50,908 nucleotides of DNA from Candidatus Freyarchaeota archaeon (GTDB lineage Archaea; Asgardarchaeota; Jordiarchaeia; Jordiarchaeales; Jordiarchaeaceae), in assembly GCA_030587365.1 (NCBI GenBank), contig JAUQZE010000005.1, positions 1 through 50,908 of the forward strand. The letters are read 5' to 3'. Under the pieces are notes generated by a model. That model did not search any database and was not told where the DNA came from. It was given only the letters and a program-made list of their open reading frames with translations. Positions 25,543 to 33,920 of this stretch are shown here, one piece after another (positions within the stretch are counted from its first letter, which is position 1; the number at the start of each line of letters is the position of its first letter). Position numbers and translations under genes: made by a program.

Positions 25543-26778
25543 ATGGAAAAAAGAAGCTATGTAGAGAATAGGATAAGAAGTAATTTTGAGCTTTGGGGCT
25601 TTAAAGAGATCCGGACCCCCACCTTTGAGTACTTTGATTCCCTCTCCACGGGTACCGGTTCAGAGCTACAGGAAAGTATGTTTCGTTTTGAGGATAAGGG
25701 TGGACGTCTATTGGCCTTAAGGGCGGAAATGACTAGTCCCATTGCTCGTGTGGTAGCCACTGAGCTTAGGAGTCACCCCCTTCCAATGAGGATGTATTAT
25801 TTGGCTAACATGTTTCGCTACGAAGAACCTCAGTCTGGTCGTCAGAGAGAATTTTGGCATGCGGGCGTCGAGCTTATTGGGAGCGGTCTTCCTGATGCTG
25901 ATGCAGAGGTGCTAGCTGTGTTTATCACCTCTCTCAATGACGTTGGGCTAAAAGGCGTTAGTGTGGAATTAGGTCATGTGGGGCTCTTCAAATCTATTGT
26001 TAAAGAGGCGGGCATTTCTCTGGATGAGGCGGCTGCCATTCGAAGAAGTATCGATAAGAATGACGAGGCAGGCCTGGAAACCGCTTTAAAAGAGGTGGAG
26101 GTAAGCTCCAGTATGAAGGATGTTTTTCGGTTGCTGCCAAAACTCCGTGGAGACATTAGTGTAACAAAGAAGCTTCTTGATAGGGTTAAAAACGATGAAA
26201 TAGAAGCCTGTATTAAAAATATCATAGACATCATTAAAATTCTGAAACAGTACAATTTGGATTCAATGGTTATGGTGGATTTGGGTATAGTTCGGGGAAT
26301 CGACTATTATACCGGTGCAGTTTTTGAGGGTTTTGTTCAAGATTTGGGAATAGCGCTTGGCGGCGGCGGACGCTATGATGAGTTGGTAAGGCAGTTTGGC
26401 GGGGAATCCTTCCCTGCGACCGGGTTTGCTATAGGTGTGGACCGCTGTCACCTCGCATTGGAAAAGCAGGGATTCAACTTTCCCTTAAAAAAGAGACCTC
26501 AGATACTTGTATTATATACAGACCAAGACCTCAAGGGAGAGGCAATAAAAATATCAATGAATTTACGAGAGTACGGGACACCTACAGAAACAGACATCCT
26601 AGAAAGAAAATTAAGTAAAGGATTGGAACAAGCAAATAAGAGAGGAATACCCTACGTGGTCATCGTGGGCAAAACAGAAATCAAACAGGGAGAAGTGGTA
26701 GTCCGAAATATGGAAAAGGAGACGCAAGAAAAAGTAAAGATAAACGAACTGAAAAACTACTTCCAAGGAGTGACATAG
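25543..26778 (+). CDS. hisZ: HisZ/HisRS-like protein with anticodon-type C-terminal domain
   Basis: Class II synthetase fold. LRAEMTSPIARVV, FRYEEPQSGRQREFWHAGVELIG and LGHVGLFK read like HisZ, the regulatory subunit of short-form HisG; VRGIDYYTGAVFEG and LGGGGRYDELV are shared with HisRS. Unlike usual HisZ, about 90 C-terminal residues (PQILVLYTD...KLSKGLEQANKRGIPYVVIVG) form an anticodon-binding-type domain. Coding clearly begins upstream of ATG 25543: the same frame from 25480 encodes IPKGTQDYYFEY, the family N-terminus, but has no start codon. A GGAGG-led ATG at 25476 is out of frame by one base. So the 5' end is frameshifted, by mutation, assembly error or recoding. It is followed by a TnpB-like gene and then the his operon. 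Confidence 0.8.
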   Translation: MEKRSYVENRIRSNFELWGFKEIRTPTFEYFDSLSTGTGSELQESMFRFEDKGGRLLALRAEMTSPIARVVATELRSHPLPMRMYYLANMFRYEEPQSGRQREFWHAGVELIGSGLPDADAEVLAVFITSLNDVGLKGVSVELGHVGLFKSIVKEAGISLDEAAAIRRSIDKNDEAGLETALKEVEVSSSMKDVFRLLPKLRGDISVTKKLLDRVKNDEIEACIKNIIDIIKILKQYNLDSMVMVDLGIVRGIDYYTGAVFEGFVQDLGIALGGGGRYDELVRQFGGESFPATGFAIGVDRCHLALEKQGFNFPLKKRPQILVLYTDQDLKGEAIKISMNLREYGTPTETDILERKLSKGLEQANKRGIPYVVIVGKTEIKQGEVVVRNMEKETQEKVKINELKNYFQGVT

Positions 26779-27038
26779 CCTTTAGTTTGATGAAAACTTT
26801 CCTTCCTCCTTTCTCAAAATGGGAATACTAACTTTTTGAGTTACGTGTTCGACGAGCTCCACGTTTCTATAATGCAAGGGGAGGTCCGCAATAGTCGCCT
26901 ATAACTCTATATATCTTAACAAAGCTTAACACAAATTAAAGCCGATGAAACCTGAAGGAAGCTTCAAATACCTGATACTACACTAAAGGAAACAGAGAGC
27001 GAAAAACCGAATAGCTGAGGCAACGAGGGAGAAAAGCC

Positions 27039-28343
27039 ATGTCCAAACTAACCATCCCCGCCGTCATCACGAAAATAAACCAAAGAGACCAAGCACAACT
27101 CGAGAACCTCTTCCGCCAATTCGGCAACGCCAGACGCCGAGCATACACCCTCAAGCAACAAGGTGTCCCTAAGGCGGAGATTGAACGTCTGCTCCAAGAG
27201 CAGATGGGGCTAAATTCCCGCTACACTAAAGATGCCCACCACTCCATAGAAAACCTTCCCACACACGTAACCTTCGGCGGCCTCAAACTCCAGAGACTAA
27301 GAGAGCAGGGCAGAATTACAGCTGAGGAGTACAAGAAACGCCGAAACTCACTAATTATATCAAGGGGCGACAAAACAAAGAAAGGAAACCTAAACACTAG
27401 AATCACAAAAGAGGAAGCCAGAATCACACTCCGCATCAACACCCTTATCACAACCAACGACTCAAGCGAACGCTGGATCCACCCCGAAATCTTCATTCCC
27501 GAGAAGTATCTTAAACGGTACCAGCACCTGCTTCTTGATGGAAGGTTCCCGTACACCGTTGTGCTCAAGAGGAGGGACGACGACCGGGGATACGATGTGC
27601 GGATAACCGTCGAGCTACCCGCAGAGGAGGCTGAGCCGTCCCCCAAACCTAAACCGGGGCGTGTTATGGCGCTGGATGTGAACGCTGGTCACGTAGACTT
27701 CGCTGTGGCTGAAAAGAACCGAGTTCTAGCAGTGGGAAAGATAAACTGTCACGAGGTGCAGTACGCCTCAACCAACAAGACAAACAACCTCCTGCACAAA
27801 ACTGCAAGCAAGGTGAGAAACATCGCCGAGCATTACGGTGCAAGGGTTGTTTACGGCAAGCTTTACACGCAATGGTTCCGCTCTAAACATCACCGTGCGA
27901 ACCGGAGGGTGAAGCGTATCCCACACCACAAGTTCGGCTCAATCCTAAAGGCTAAGTGTGGCGCTGTGGAGCGCAGCGAAGCCTACACCACAAAACTCGG
28001 CGAGAAACTATCGCCACTCGTTGGGCTGGATGTGCACAAGTGTGCCGCCGCGGCTTTCGCGCTCAAAGTCTTGGATTATGAGGGTTTCAAAACTTTACGC
28101 TCATCTTCTTTGCTGGATGAGATCCCACGTGGTGCCGCGTTAGATGAGGGCGTTGGAAGTCTGAGGCGTAGGCTAAGTGTGGGAAGCGGGCTTACCGCCC
28201 TGCACCAGGATCAAGGCTTGGTGCATGATGAAGTTGCCTTAATATGCAACGGAGGCTACTCGGAAATTCCTGGTATCCGGGGGCTTTCCTTCTTGGAGAG
28301 CTTGAAAACCAACCTACCATGTCTCCATGTAAAGATATGTTAA
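27039..28343 (+). CDS. TnpB-like (IS605/IS1341-type) protein
   Basis: 434 residues. RuvC-I is MALDVNAGHVDFAV with the aspartate; RuvC-III is GLDVHKCAAAAFAL with its aspartate. At the RuvC-II position (ARVVYGKL), glycine stands where TnpB has glutamate, and there is no four-cysteine zinc finger between II and III. This may be a trait of an archaeal zinc-less subfamily or may mean lost cleavage. The last 90 residues lack domain character and overlap RNA hairpins. GAGGGAG precedes the ATG. No tnpA is present. The gene lies 260 bases after hisZ and 36 bases before hisD, splitting the histidine cluster. Confidence 0.82.
   Translation: MSKLTIPAVITKINQRDQAQLENLFRQFGNARRRAYTLKQQGVPKAEIERLLQEQMGLNSRYTKDAHHSIENLPTHVTFGGLKLQRLREQGRITAEEYKKRRNSLIISRGDKTKKGNLNTRITKEEARITLRINTLITTNDSSERWIHPEIFIPEKYLKRYQHLLLDGRFPYTVVLKRRDDDRGYDVRITVELPAEEAEPSPKPKPGRVMALDVNAGHVDFAVAEKNRVLAVGKINCHEVQYASTNKTNNLLHKTASKVRNIAEHYGARVVYGKLYTQWFRSKHHRANRRVKRIPHHKFGSILKAKCGAVERSEAYTTKLGEKLSPLVGLDVHKCAAAAFALKVLDYEGFKTLRSSSLLDEIPRGAALDEGVGSLRRRLSVGSGLTALHQDQGLVHDEVALICNGGYSEIPGIRGLSFLESLKTNLPCLHVKIC
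28186..28250 (+). ncRNA. Candidate guide-RNA (omega/reRNA-like) hairpins at tnpB 3' end
   Basis: Three hairpins in a row inside the 3' end of the TnpB-like frame: GGGC/GCCC (28188-28191 with 28197-28200), TGCACCA/TGGTGCA (28201-28207 with 28219-28225) and GTTGC/GCAAC (28233-28237 with 28246-28250). In IS605-type elements the guide RNA commonly overlaps the end of tnpB. The protein here has no domain character, which fits an RNA constraint. The exact ends are not visible. Confidence 0.4.
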
Positions 28344-28379
28344 GTTTTGGTGACCAGGATTAAAGGGCAGGTGAATTGA

Positions 28380-29672
28380 ATGGTAAAAATAAGAGATTTG
28401 GAGTCGCTTACCAGCAACGAAAAGGAAGCAATAATACGCCGTTATGATTTAGATTTGGAGAAAATATTTCCATCTGTACAAAGTATAGTGGAAGATGTGA
28501 AGCTAAGAAAAGACGAAGCGATTATCGATTACACCTCGAAATTTGATGGAGTAAATCTCTCGAAAGGGAAACTCAGGGTGTCCGAGGAGGAGATTAATTC
28601 CGCTTATCAAAAGGTTTCAGAAATTTTGCTCAAAGCCATTAAGAAATCCATAAGTAACATCCAAAAATTTCACGAGAAGCAGATAAACGAATTTTCTTGT
28701 AAGACTCAACCCGGAGTTAGTGTTTCTCAAATAATCAGACCATTAGAAAGAGTCGGAATTTATGTACCCGGCGGTAGGGCGGCCTACCCCTCAACAGTTT
28801 TAATGACCGCCGTACCAGCTAGACTGATGGGTGTAGAACAGATAATAGTTTGCACACCTCCTCAAGAAAACGGAGCGGTTAACTCTGCGGTTCTTGTAGC
28901 ATGCAATGAGGCGGGAGTTACAGATATCTACAGAGTTGGAGGCGCCCAAGCAATAGCCTCCATGGCTTATGGATCAGAGGTGATTCCAAAGGTTGAAGCA
29001 ATATTCGGCCCAGGCAACATATACGTTACAGCTGCGAAAATTTTGGTTAGTAAAGACGTAAAGATAGATCTTCCCGCGGGTCCAAGCGAACTACTCATAA
29101 TATCTGACGATACGGGGAACCCCCAGTTTATAGCAGCAGATTTACTCTCACAGGCTGAGCACGACCCTCAAGCTAAGGTGATACTTGTCACTACTTCAGA
29201 GAGCCTCGCCCTCCAAGTTGAGGAGTCTATCAACCGGTTTTTGGAGAATCTCCCCCGTAAGGATATACTTTCGAAATCTTTGGAAAACCTATGGATTCTG
29301 ATTTCAGATAGTTTGGATAAAGCTGTTGAATTTTCAAACACTTATGCGCCTGAACATTTAGAAATTCATGCAGATTCTTCCAGATCTCTGTTACCAAAAA
29401 TTAAAAACGCGGGAGCCATATTTCTAGGCCCATTTTCTCCAGTTGCGGTGGGTGATTACTCCGCAGGTTCCAACCACGTTCTACCTACTGGAGGGTTTGC
29501 CAAAGCATACTCGGGCTTATCCTCATACAGCTTCATAAAAACTATTAGCGTGGTTGAATGCTCTCATTCTGGCCTCAAAGGATTGGCTGAAACTGTAATT
29601 ACTATGGCTGACTTTGAGGGGTTATCTGCCCACGCAGAATCAATCAAAATGAGGTTTCCAAATGAAAAATGA
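28380..29672 (+). CDS. hisD: Histidinol dehydrogenase
   Basis: 430 residues. NAD-dependent oxidation of histidinol to histidine in two steps. The family signature is intact: GIYVPGGRAAYPSTVLMTAVPA, VGGAQAIASMAYG, FGPGNIYVTAAK and LPAGPSELLI...ADLLSQAEHDP with zinc and catalytic His/Glu residues. AGGTGA precedes the ATG. It overlaps hisC by 11 bases. It is the first gene of the tight block hisD to hisIE, and its own promoter, if any, would have to lie inside the TnpB-like gene. Confidence 0.96.
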   Translation: MVKIRDLESLTSNEKEAIIRRYDLDLEKIFPSVQSIVEDVKLRKDEAIIDYTSKFDGVNLSKGKLRVSEEEINSAYQKVSEILLKAIKKSISNIQKFHEKQINEFSCKTQPGVSVSQIIRPLERVGIYVPGGRAAYPSTVLMTAVPARLMGVEQIIVCTPPQENGAVNSAVLVACNEAGVTDIYRVGGAQAIASMAYGSEVIPKVEAIFGPGNIYVTAAKILVSKDVKIDLPAGPSELLIISDDTGNPQFIAADLLSQAEHDPQAKVILVTTSESLALQVEESINRFLENLPRKDILSKSLENLWILISDSLDKAVEFSNTYAPEHLEIHADSSRSLLPKIKNAGAIFLGPFSPVAVGDYSAGSNHVLPTGGFAKAYSGLSSYSFIKTISVVECSHSGLKGLAETVITMADFEGLSAHAESIKMRFPNEK

Positions 29673-30780
29673 AAAACTCGTGCGCAAAATAGTATCCAGT
29701 TTTAAACCATATCAGGGAGAGATTAGTCCCGACGAATTAGCTAAGAGACTTGGTGTGTCTATAGAAGACATTTTGCCGCTTCACGCCAACGAAAACCTGT
29801 TTATAGAAAAGGACTGGATTATAGAAAGGGTTAGAGAAGCTGTTTCAACTCTGGATTTTCGTTTATATCCCGATCCAGAAACCCTTGAAGCTAGAGAGGC
29901 TATAGCAGAACATTTCGGAATACAAAGCTCTGAAACTGTAATCGGGAACGGTTCAGACGAAATTTTAGACATTCTAACTAAGGCTTTTATCGACCCTGGA
30001 TGCGAAACCATCATTCTGGAGCCAACCTTTAGTGTATACCGCTTCTGCACCATAATCCTAAATGGAAAACCTCAAAGTGTACTCCTAAATGAGGATTTTA
30101 CACCCAACGTTGACGCGGTGCTAAAAGCCGTAACGAAGAAGACGCGAATCATAATCCTTTGCTCTCCTAATAATCCCACCGGAAATCAGTATCCTAAGGA
30201 AGATGTTAAACGTATTGTGGAGGAAAGTGGTTGTATTGTTGCGGTTGATGAGGCGTACGTTGATTTTGCTGATTACACTTTGGTTGAGTGGATTAATGAA
30301 TATGACAACTTGATAGTTCTTAGATCCTTTTCCAAGTCGTTTGGAATTGCTGGGTTACGAATAGGCTTCGCTGCCACTAACTCTACCCTTGCAGACATCA
30401 TAAGAAAAATGGTGGTTCCCTACAACGTTAACAAGCTTGCTCAGAGAATGGTTCCAGTGCTAATCGAGAACTGGGACTATTTATCCAAAAAAATATCGGA
30501 GATAAAAAAAGAACGAGAATTTCTCTACAGCCAGTTAAACAAAAACGAAAACCTGAAACCATACCCCTCACAAGCCAATTTCCTGCTCGTGAGGGTGGTG
30601 AAACCAAACTATACCGCCAAATCTTTGCAAACCAAACTTTTAGATAAAAGAATCCTAGTTAGAGACCGCAGCGAACTCCCCCTACTCAACAATTGCCTGA
30701 GAATAACGCTCGGCCCAAGACCATTAAACCAAAGGCTACTAAAATGCATTAAAGAGATCTTTAGCGAGGACAAAAAATGA
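29662..30780 (+). CDS. hisC: Histidinol-phosphate aminotransferase
   Basis: PLP-dependent fold type I aminotransferase, 372 residues. Motifs: NENLF near the N-terminus, GNGSDEILDI, CSPNNPTGNQ, VDEAYVDFAD and the PLP lysine in SFSKSFGIAGLRIGFA. It ends by overlapping the next gene by four bases. It converts imidazole-acetol phosphate to histidinol phosphate. The 3' part drifts to A/C-rich codons, a mild version of the effect seen in cdc48. Confidence 0.94.
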   Translation: MKNEKLVRKIVSSFKPYQGEISPDELAKRLGVSIEDILPLHANENLFIEKDWIIERVREAVSTLDFRLYPDPETLEAREAIAEHFGIQSSETVIGNGSDEILDILTKAFIDPGCETIILEPTFSVYRFCTIILNGKPQSVLLNEDFTPNVDAVLKAVTKKTRIIILCSPNNPTGNQYPKEDVKRIVEESGCIVAVDEAYVDFADYTLVEWINEYDNLIVLRSFSKSFGIAGLRIGFAATNSTLADIIRKMVVPYNVNKLAQRMVPVLIENWDYLSKKISEIKKEREFLYSQLNKNENLKPYPSQANFLLVRVVKPNYTAKSLQTKLLDKRILVRDRSELPLLNNCLRITLGPRPLNQRLLKCIKEIFSEDKK

Positions 30781-32024
30781 AAAATTATTTCGAACTCAAA
30801 TTACCCACCGGCGAAAAAGCCTATGTAAAAAAATCTTCAGTGGGACTCCTCAAACAATTAAAATCCCTTATATTCGATTGCGACGGGGTTCTAATAGATG
30901 TTTCCGATTCCTTTAGAACAGCGATAACAAAAACCGCGAAATGGTACCTTACAGAAATTATTGGACTAGGAGAAATTTCGGAGGATATTATCACACCCGA
31001 GGAAATCAGTCTTTTCAAAAATTCGGGAGGCTTCAACAACGACTGGCACTTAACATACGCAGTTATTTTATACTTTGTAACCCTTCTCCTAATCCACCTA
31101 AACAACCACAGGAAAGAACTTTTGGCGCTAATGAAAGGAAACGGTAACTTAAAATCAAAAACGAGAAGACTTAGAGAGTTTGGAGCTCTATGTAAATCAA
31201 TTGATTTCGATTCCACGAGACTGGCTTCTAGTCGCTTTGGCGATTGGAGTCTTAAAGAATACATCAATTCAATAGACGTGAGAGGTTTACCCTCATCTGA
31301 GGAGATAGCGAAAAACAAACTAGTTCAAAGCCTTGGCTTAACCATAGATCAGGCATCCAGCATTTTGGAAAAACTATGCCTTTACCAAGGAACAATTTTT
31401 GATTTCAACATTATCAAAAGATACTTTGAAGAAATATACTCTGGAAGTGAAGTGTTTAAAAATGTTTACGGAGTAGACCCCATCTTCTACAAGCAATCCG
31501 GCCTAATCGAGAACGAAAGGCTCATAATAAAAAAAGAGATTCTTGATACATTAATTTTGGATTTGGGGTTCTCCAGATTCGGTATCGCCTCAAGCCGCCA
31601 GCGCAGCCAAACACTCCCAATACTCCAGAGATACGGGAACCTAGAAAAATACTTTAACTTAAGCTCCTCAATTTTCTTAGAGGATATACTGTTAGCTGAG
31701 AATAATCTTCGAAATAAGGGTGAAAACAGGAATCTAGAAAAACCAGAACCCTACTCACTATTAACAGTGGCTGATAATATAAATCCTCCAGGCCAAATTT
31801 TTGGCTACGTGGGAGACACGGTGTCCGACATAATAGCAGCAAAAAGGGCGCAGGAGCAAAGTAAATATTCTGTTTTGAGTATAGGAGTCTTATGTTCCGC
31901 ATCCGACACCGAAATGCTGATTAAAAAATTTCTTTCACTAGATGCAGATGTTATATTACCAACTCCGAATGATTTATCCCCTCTATTTAATAACTTGGAG
32001 ATGATGAAAAATGAGAACCGCTGA
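30777..32024 (+). CDS. HAD-IA phosphatase, candidate histidinol-phosphatase
   Basis: 415 residues, long for a HAD enzyme. Motif I FDCDGVLID lies near residue 33, motif II is SSRQRS, motif III is the lysine in EKPEPYS, and motif IV is GYVGDTVSDIIAA. Between motif I and the core there is a large helical insertion of about 150 residues. It resembles the HAD-IA group TIGR01548. Every other step after hisG is encoded in this block except histidinol-phosphate phosphatase, and this gene sits between hisC and hisB with four-base and 14-base overlaps. That makes it the obvious candidate for the missing step; the activity itself is inferred. Confidence 0.75.
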   Translation: MKNYFELKLPTGEKAYVKKSSVGLLKQLKSLIFDCDGVLIDVSDSFRTAITKTAKWYLTEIIGLGEISEDIITPEEISLFKNSGGFNNDWHLTYAVILYFVTLLLIHLNNHRKELLALMKGNGNLKSKTRRLREFGALCKSIDFDSTRLASSRFGDWSLKEYINSIDVRGLPSSEEIAKNKLVQSLGLTIDQASSILEKLCLYQGTIFDFNIIKRYFEEIYSGSEVFKNVYGVDPIFYKQSGLIENERLIIKKEILDTLILDLGFSRFGIASSRQRSQTLPILQRYGNLEKYFNLSSSIFLEDILLAENNLRNKGENRNLEKPEPYSLLTVADNINPPGQIFGYVGDTVSDIIAAKRAQEQSKYSVLSIGVLCSASDTEMLIKKFLSLDADVILPTPNDLSPLFNNLEMMKNENR

Positions 32025-32592
32025 GGTAAAAAGAGAAACTTTAGAAACCAGAATAGAAATTGAAATAAATCTTGATGGAACTGGAAAAGGGAATATTCAG
32101 ACGGGAATAAAATTTTTGGATCATCAACTGCTGACTCTCTCAAAACATTCCCTGATAGATCTTGATATAAAAGCCGAGGGAGATCTAAGTCACCATATTA
32201 TTGAGGATGTCGCTTTGGCGCTTGGAGAAGCTCTAACCAAGGCTCTTGGGAAAAAGAAAGGAATTTTCCGATTCGGCTGGGCTATTACACCAATGGACGA
32301 CGCTCTGGTGCTAGTCTCCATAGATATTGGCGGTCGAAGTTATGTGAACTTGGATCTAAACTTAACGGAGTCTACTATAGAAGACATGGAAACTGAAGAC
32401 ATAGAACACTTTCTATTTTCTTTCACCCAGACAGCTAAAATGAATCTGCACACAAAAATACTATACGGCGATAACAACCACCACAAAGTTGAAGCTCTAT
32501 TCAAAGCTTTAGCCTTATCTCTGAGGCAGGCTGTTAGTATAGACCCCAGGAGAGGGGAAGGAGAAGTACCAAGCCTAAAGGGGGCCCTCTAA
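32011..32592 (+). CDS. hisB: Imidazoleglycerol-phosphate dehydratase
   Basis: 193 residues, monofunctional. Manganese-binding motifs FLDHQL, DLSHHIIEDVALALGEAL and NNHHKVEALFKALA are present. Its start overlaps the HAD gene. Its last codons include A AAG GGG G, a possible -1 slip site, just before the stop at 32590-32592, and hisH continues in the -1 frame without a normal start codon (see hisH). Confidence 0.95.
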   Translation: MRTAEVKRETLETRIEIEINLDGTGKGNIQTGIKFLDHQLLTLSKHSLIDLDIKAEGDLSHHIIEDVALALGEALTKALGKKKGIFRFGWAITPMDDALVLVSIDIGGRSYVNLDLNLTESTIEDMETEDIEHFLFSFTQTAKMNLHTKILYGDNNHHKVEALFKALALSLRQAVSIDPRRGEGEVPSLKGAL

Positions 32593-32597
32593 CGCTC

Positions 32598-33200
32598 ATT
32601 GGTATAGTTGACTATGGAGTGGGTAATTTAAGGAGCATAGAAAACGCGTTTAAGAAAGTCGGGGCTGACTGTGTTATCTCAAACATGGAGAAAGATTTAG
32701 CCGGATCAGACGCCCTAATTCTTCCTGGAGTGGGGGCCTTTCGTGATTCGATAAATAACCTAGAACCACTATGCGACTTCCTTTATGACTACATTGAGGA
32801 GGGTAAACCCTTACTAGGAGTATGTCTTGGAATGCAACTCCTTTTCAGCGAGAGCACCGAAGACGGCTTGTATGAAGGATTAAACATCATTAAGGGCAGA
32901 GTGGTAAAACTTCCTTCCAGTGTTAAAATTCCTCATACAGGCTGGAACACATTACTTCTAGATAACGAGAGCAACTCTCTCTTTGAAGGGGTTCCCAATA
33001 ACTCATACGTGTACTTCGTTCACTCCTATTATCCTATTCCCGAAAATCCTACCGTTACCATAGCCTGGACTGATTATGGAGTTAGATTCTCCTCGATAAT
33101 AAATGATAAGAATGTTTACGCAACACAGTTTCACCCAGAAAAATCAGGAAAAGTGGGAATCAAAATACTGGAAAACTTTGTTAAAATTTGTAGGGAGTAA
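32598..33200 (+). CDS. hisH: Imidazole glycerol phosphate synthase, glutaminase subunit
   Basis: Class I glutamine amidotransferase with nucleophile in GVCLGMQLLF and the His/Glu pair in TQFHPEKSG. The conserved start IGIVDYGVGNLRSIENAF is encoded from base 32598, but that frame has ATT, CTC and ACG and no ATG/GTG/TTG before the GTG at 32619, which would cut off the first beta strand. So translation starts at a non-standard codon (ATT 32598), or by slippage from hisB, or the sequence has an error. I annotate from ATT. It pairs with HisF, two genes downstream. Confidence 0.88.
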   Translation: MGIVDYGVGNLRSIENAFKKVGADCVISNMEKDLAGSDALILPGVGAFRDSINNLEPLCDFLYDYIEEGKPLLGVCLGMQLLFSESTEDGLYEGLNIIKGRVVKLPSSVKIPHTGWNTLLLDNESNSLFEGVPNNSYVYFVHSYYPIPENPTVTIAWTDYGVRFSSIINDKNVYATQFHPEKSGKVGIKILENFVKICRE

Positions 33201-33202
33201 AA

Positions 33203-33919
33203 ATGTTAGTAATGCCTTCTGTTGATATTCTAGCGGGAAAATGCGTCCGACTAACCAAAGGTTCCCCAGAAACAGCAAAAGTGTACTACAAAAATCCCAT
33301 AGACGCTGCTCTGCGATGGGAAAATGAAGGAGCAGAAGCAATCCACGTTGTAGACTTGGACGCTGCTCTAGGCCTCGGAGACAATCTCAATATAATAACC
33401 GATTTAATAAAAACCGTTACCACGAAAGTGGAGATAGGAGGCGGAATAAGAAGCATAGAAAAAGCACTTAATCTTTATTCACAAGGAGCAGAAAGAATAA
33501 TCTTAGGTTCAGAAGCGGTTAAAAGTCCCAAAATCGTTAGTGAATTAGTCCAAAAAATAGGTTCGAGGCATGTAATGGTTTCTCTAGATTACAAAAAAGA
33601 AAAGATTGCAGTTGAAGGTTGGAAAAAAGTCACCCAGTACAACCTGTTCCAAATGGCAGCAAAGATGGAAAGATTGGGTGCTGGTTGGATTCTATCAACT
33701 TCTATCTCCAGAGATGGAACCTTTAAAGGAGTTGATCTATCAACAATTAAGAAATTAGTTCAATCCGTACAGATTGATGTGGTGGCATCGGGCGGGGTTC
33801 GAAGCCTTGAAGACATTTCGAATCTGAAAAAAATTGGGGTAAGTGGAGTGGTTATAGGTAAAGCCTTATTTGAAGGAAGCCTAGATTTGAATGAAGCAAT
33901 TAAAATGGGGGCTGTGTAA
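33203..33919 (+). CDS. hisA: ProFAR isomerase
   Basis: 238-residue (beta-alpha)8 barrel. The N-terminal catalytic aspartate lies in MPSVDILAGKCVRLTKG, the second in VSLDYKKEK, and both phosphate-binding glycine motifs are seen (VEIGGGIRS and VASGGVRS). The usual half-barrel repeat is present. GGGAG precedes the ATG, inside the end of hisH. hisF begins one base after its stop. Confidence 0.94.
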   Translation: MLVMPSVDILAGKCVRLTKGSPETAKVYYKNPIDAALRWENEGAEAIHVVDLDAALGLGDNLNIITDLIKTVTTKVEIGGGIRSIEKALNLYSQGAERIILGSEAVKSPKIVSELVQKIGSRHVMVSLDYKKEKIAVEGWKKVTQYNLFQMAAKMERLGAGWILSTSISRDGTFKGVDLSTIKKLVQSVQIDVVASGGVRSLEDISNLKKIGVSGVVIGKALFEGSLDLNEAIKMGAV

Positions 33920-33920
33920 A

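Noticed and set aside
25543..26778. Calling this gene plain histidyl-tRNA synthetase
   Set aside because: The core motifs and the position before the his operon fit HisZ better, although the C-terminal domain keeps HisRS possible.
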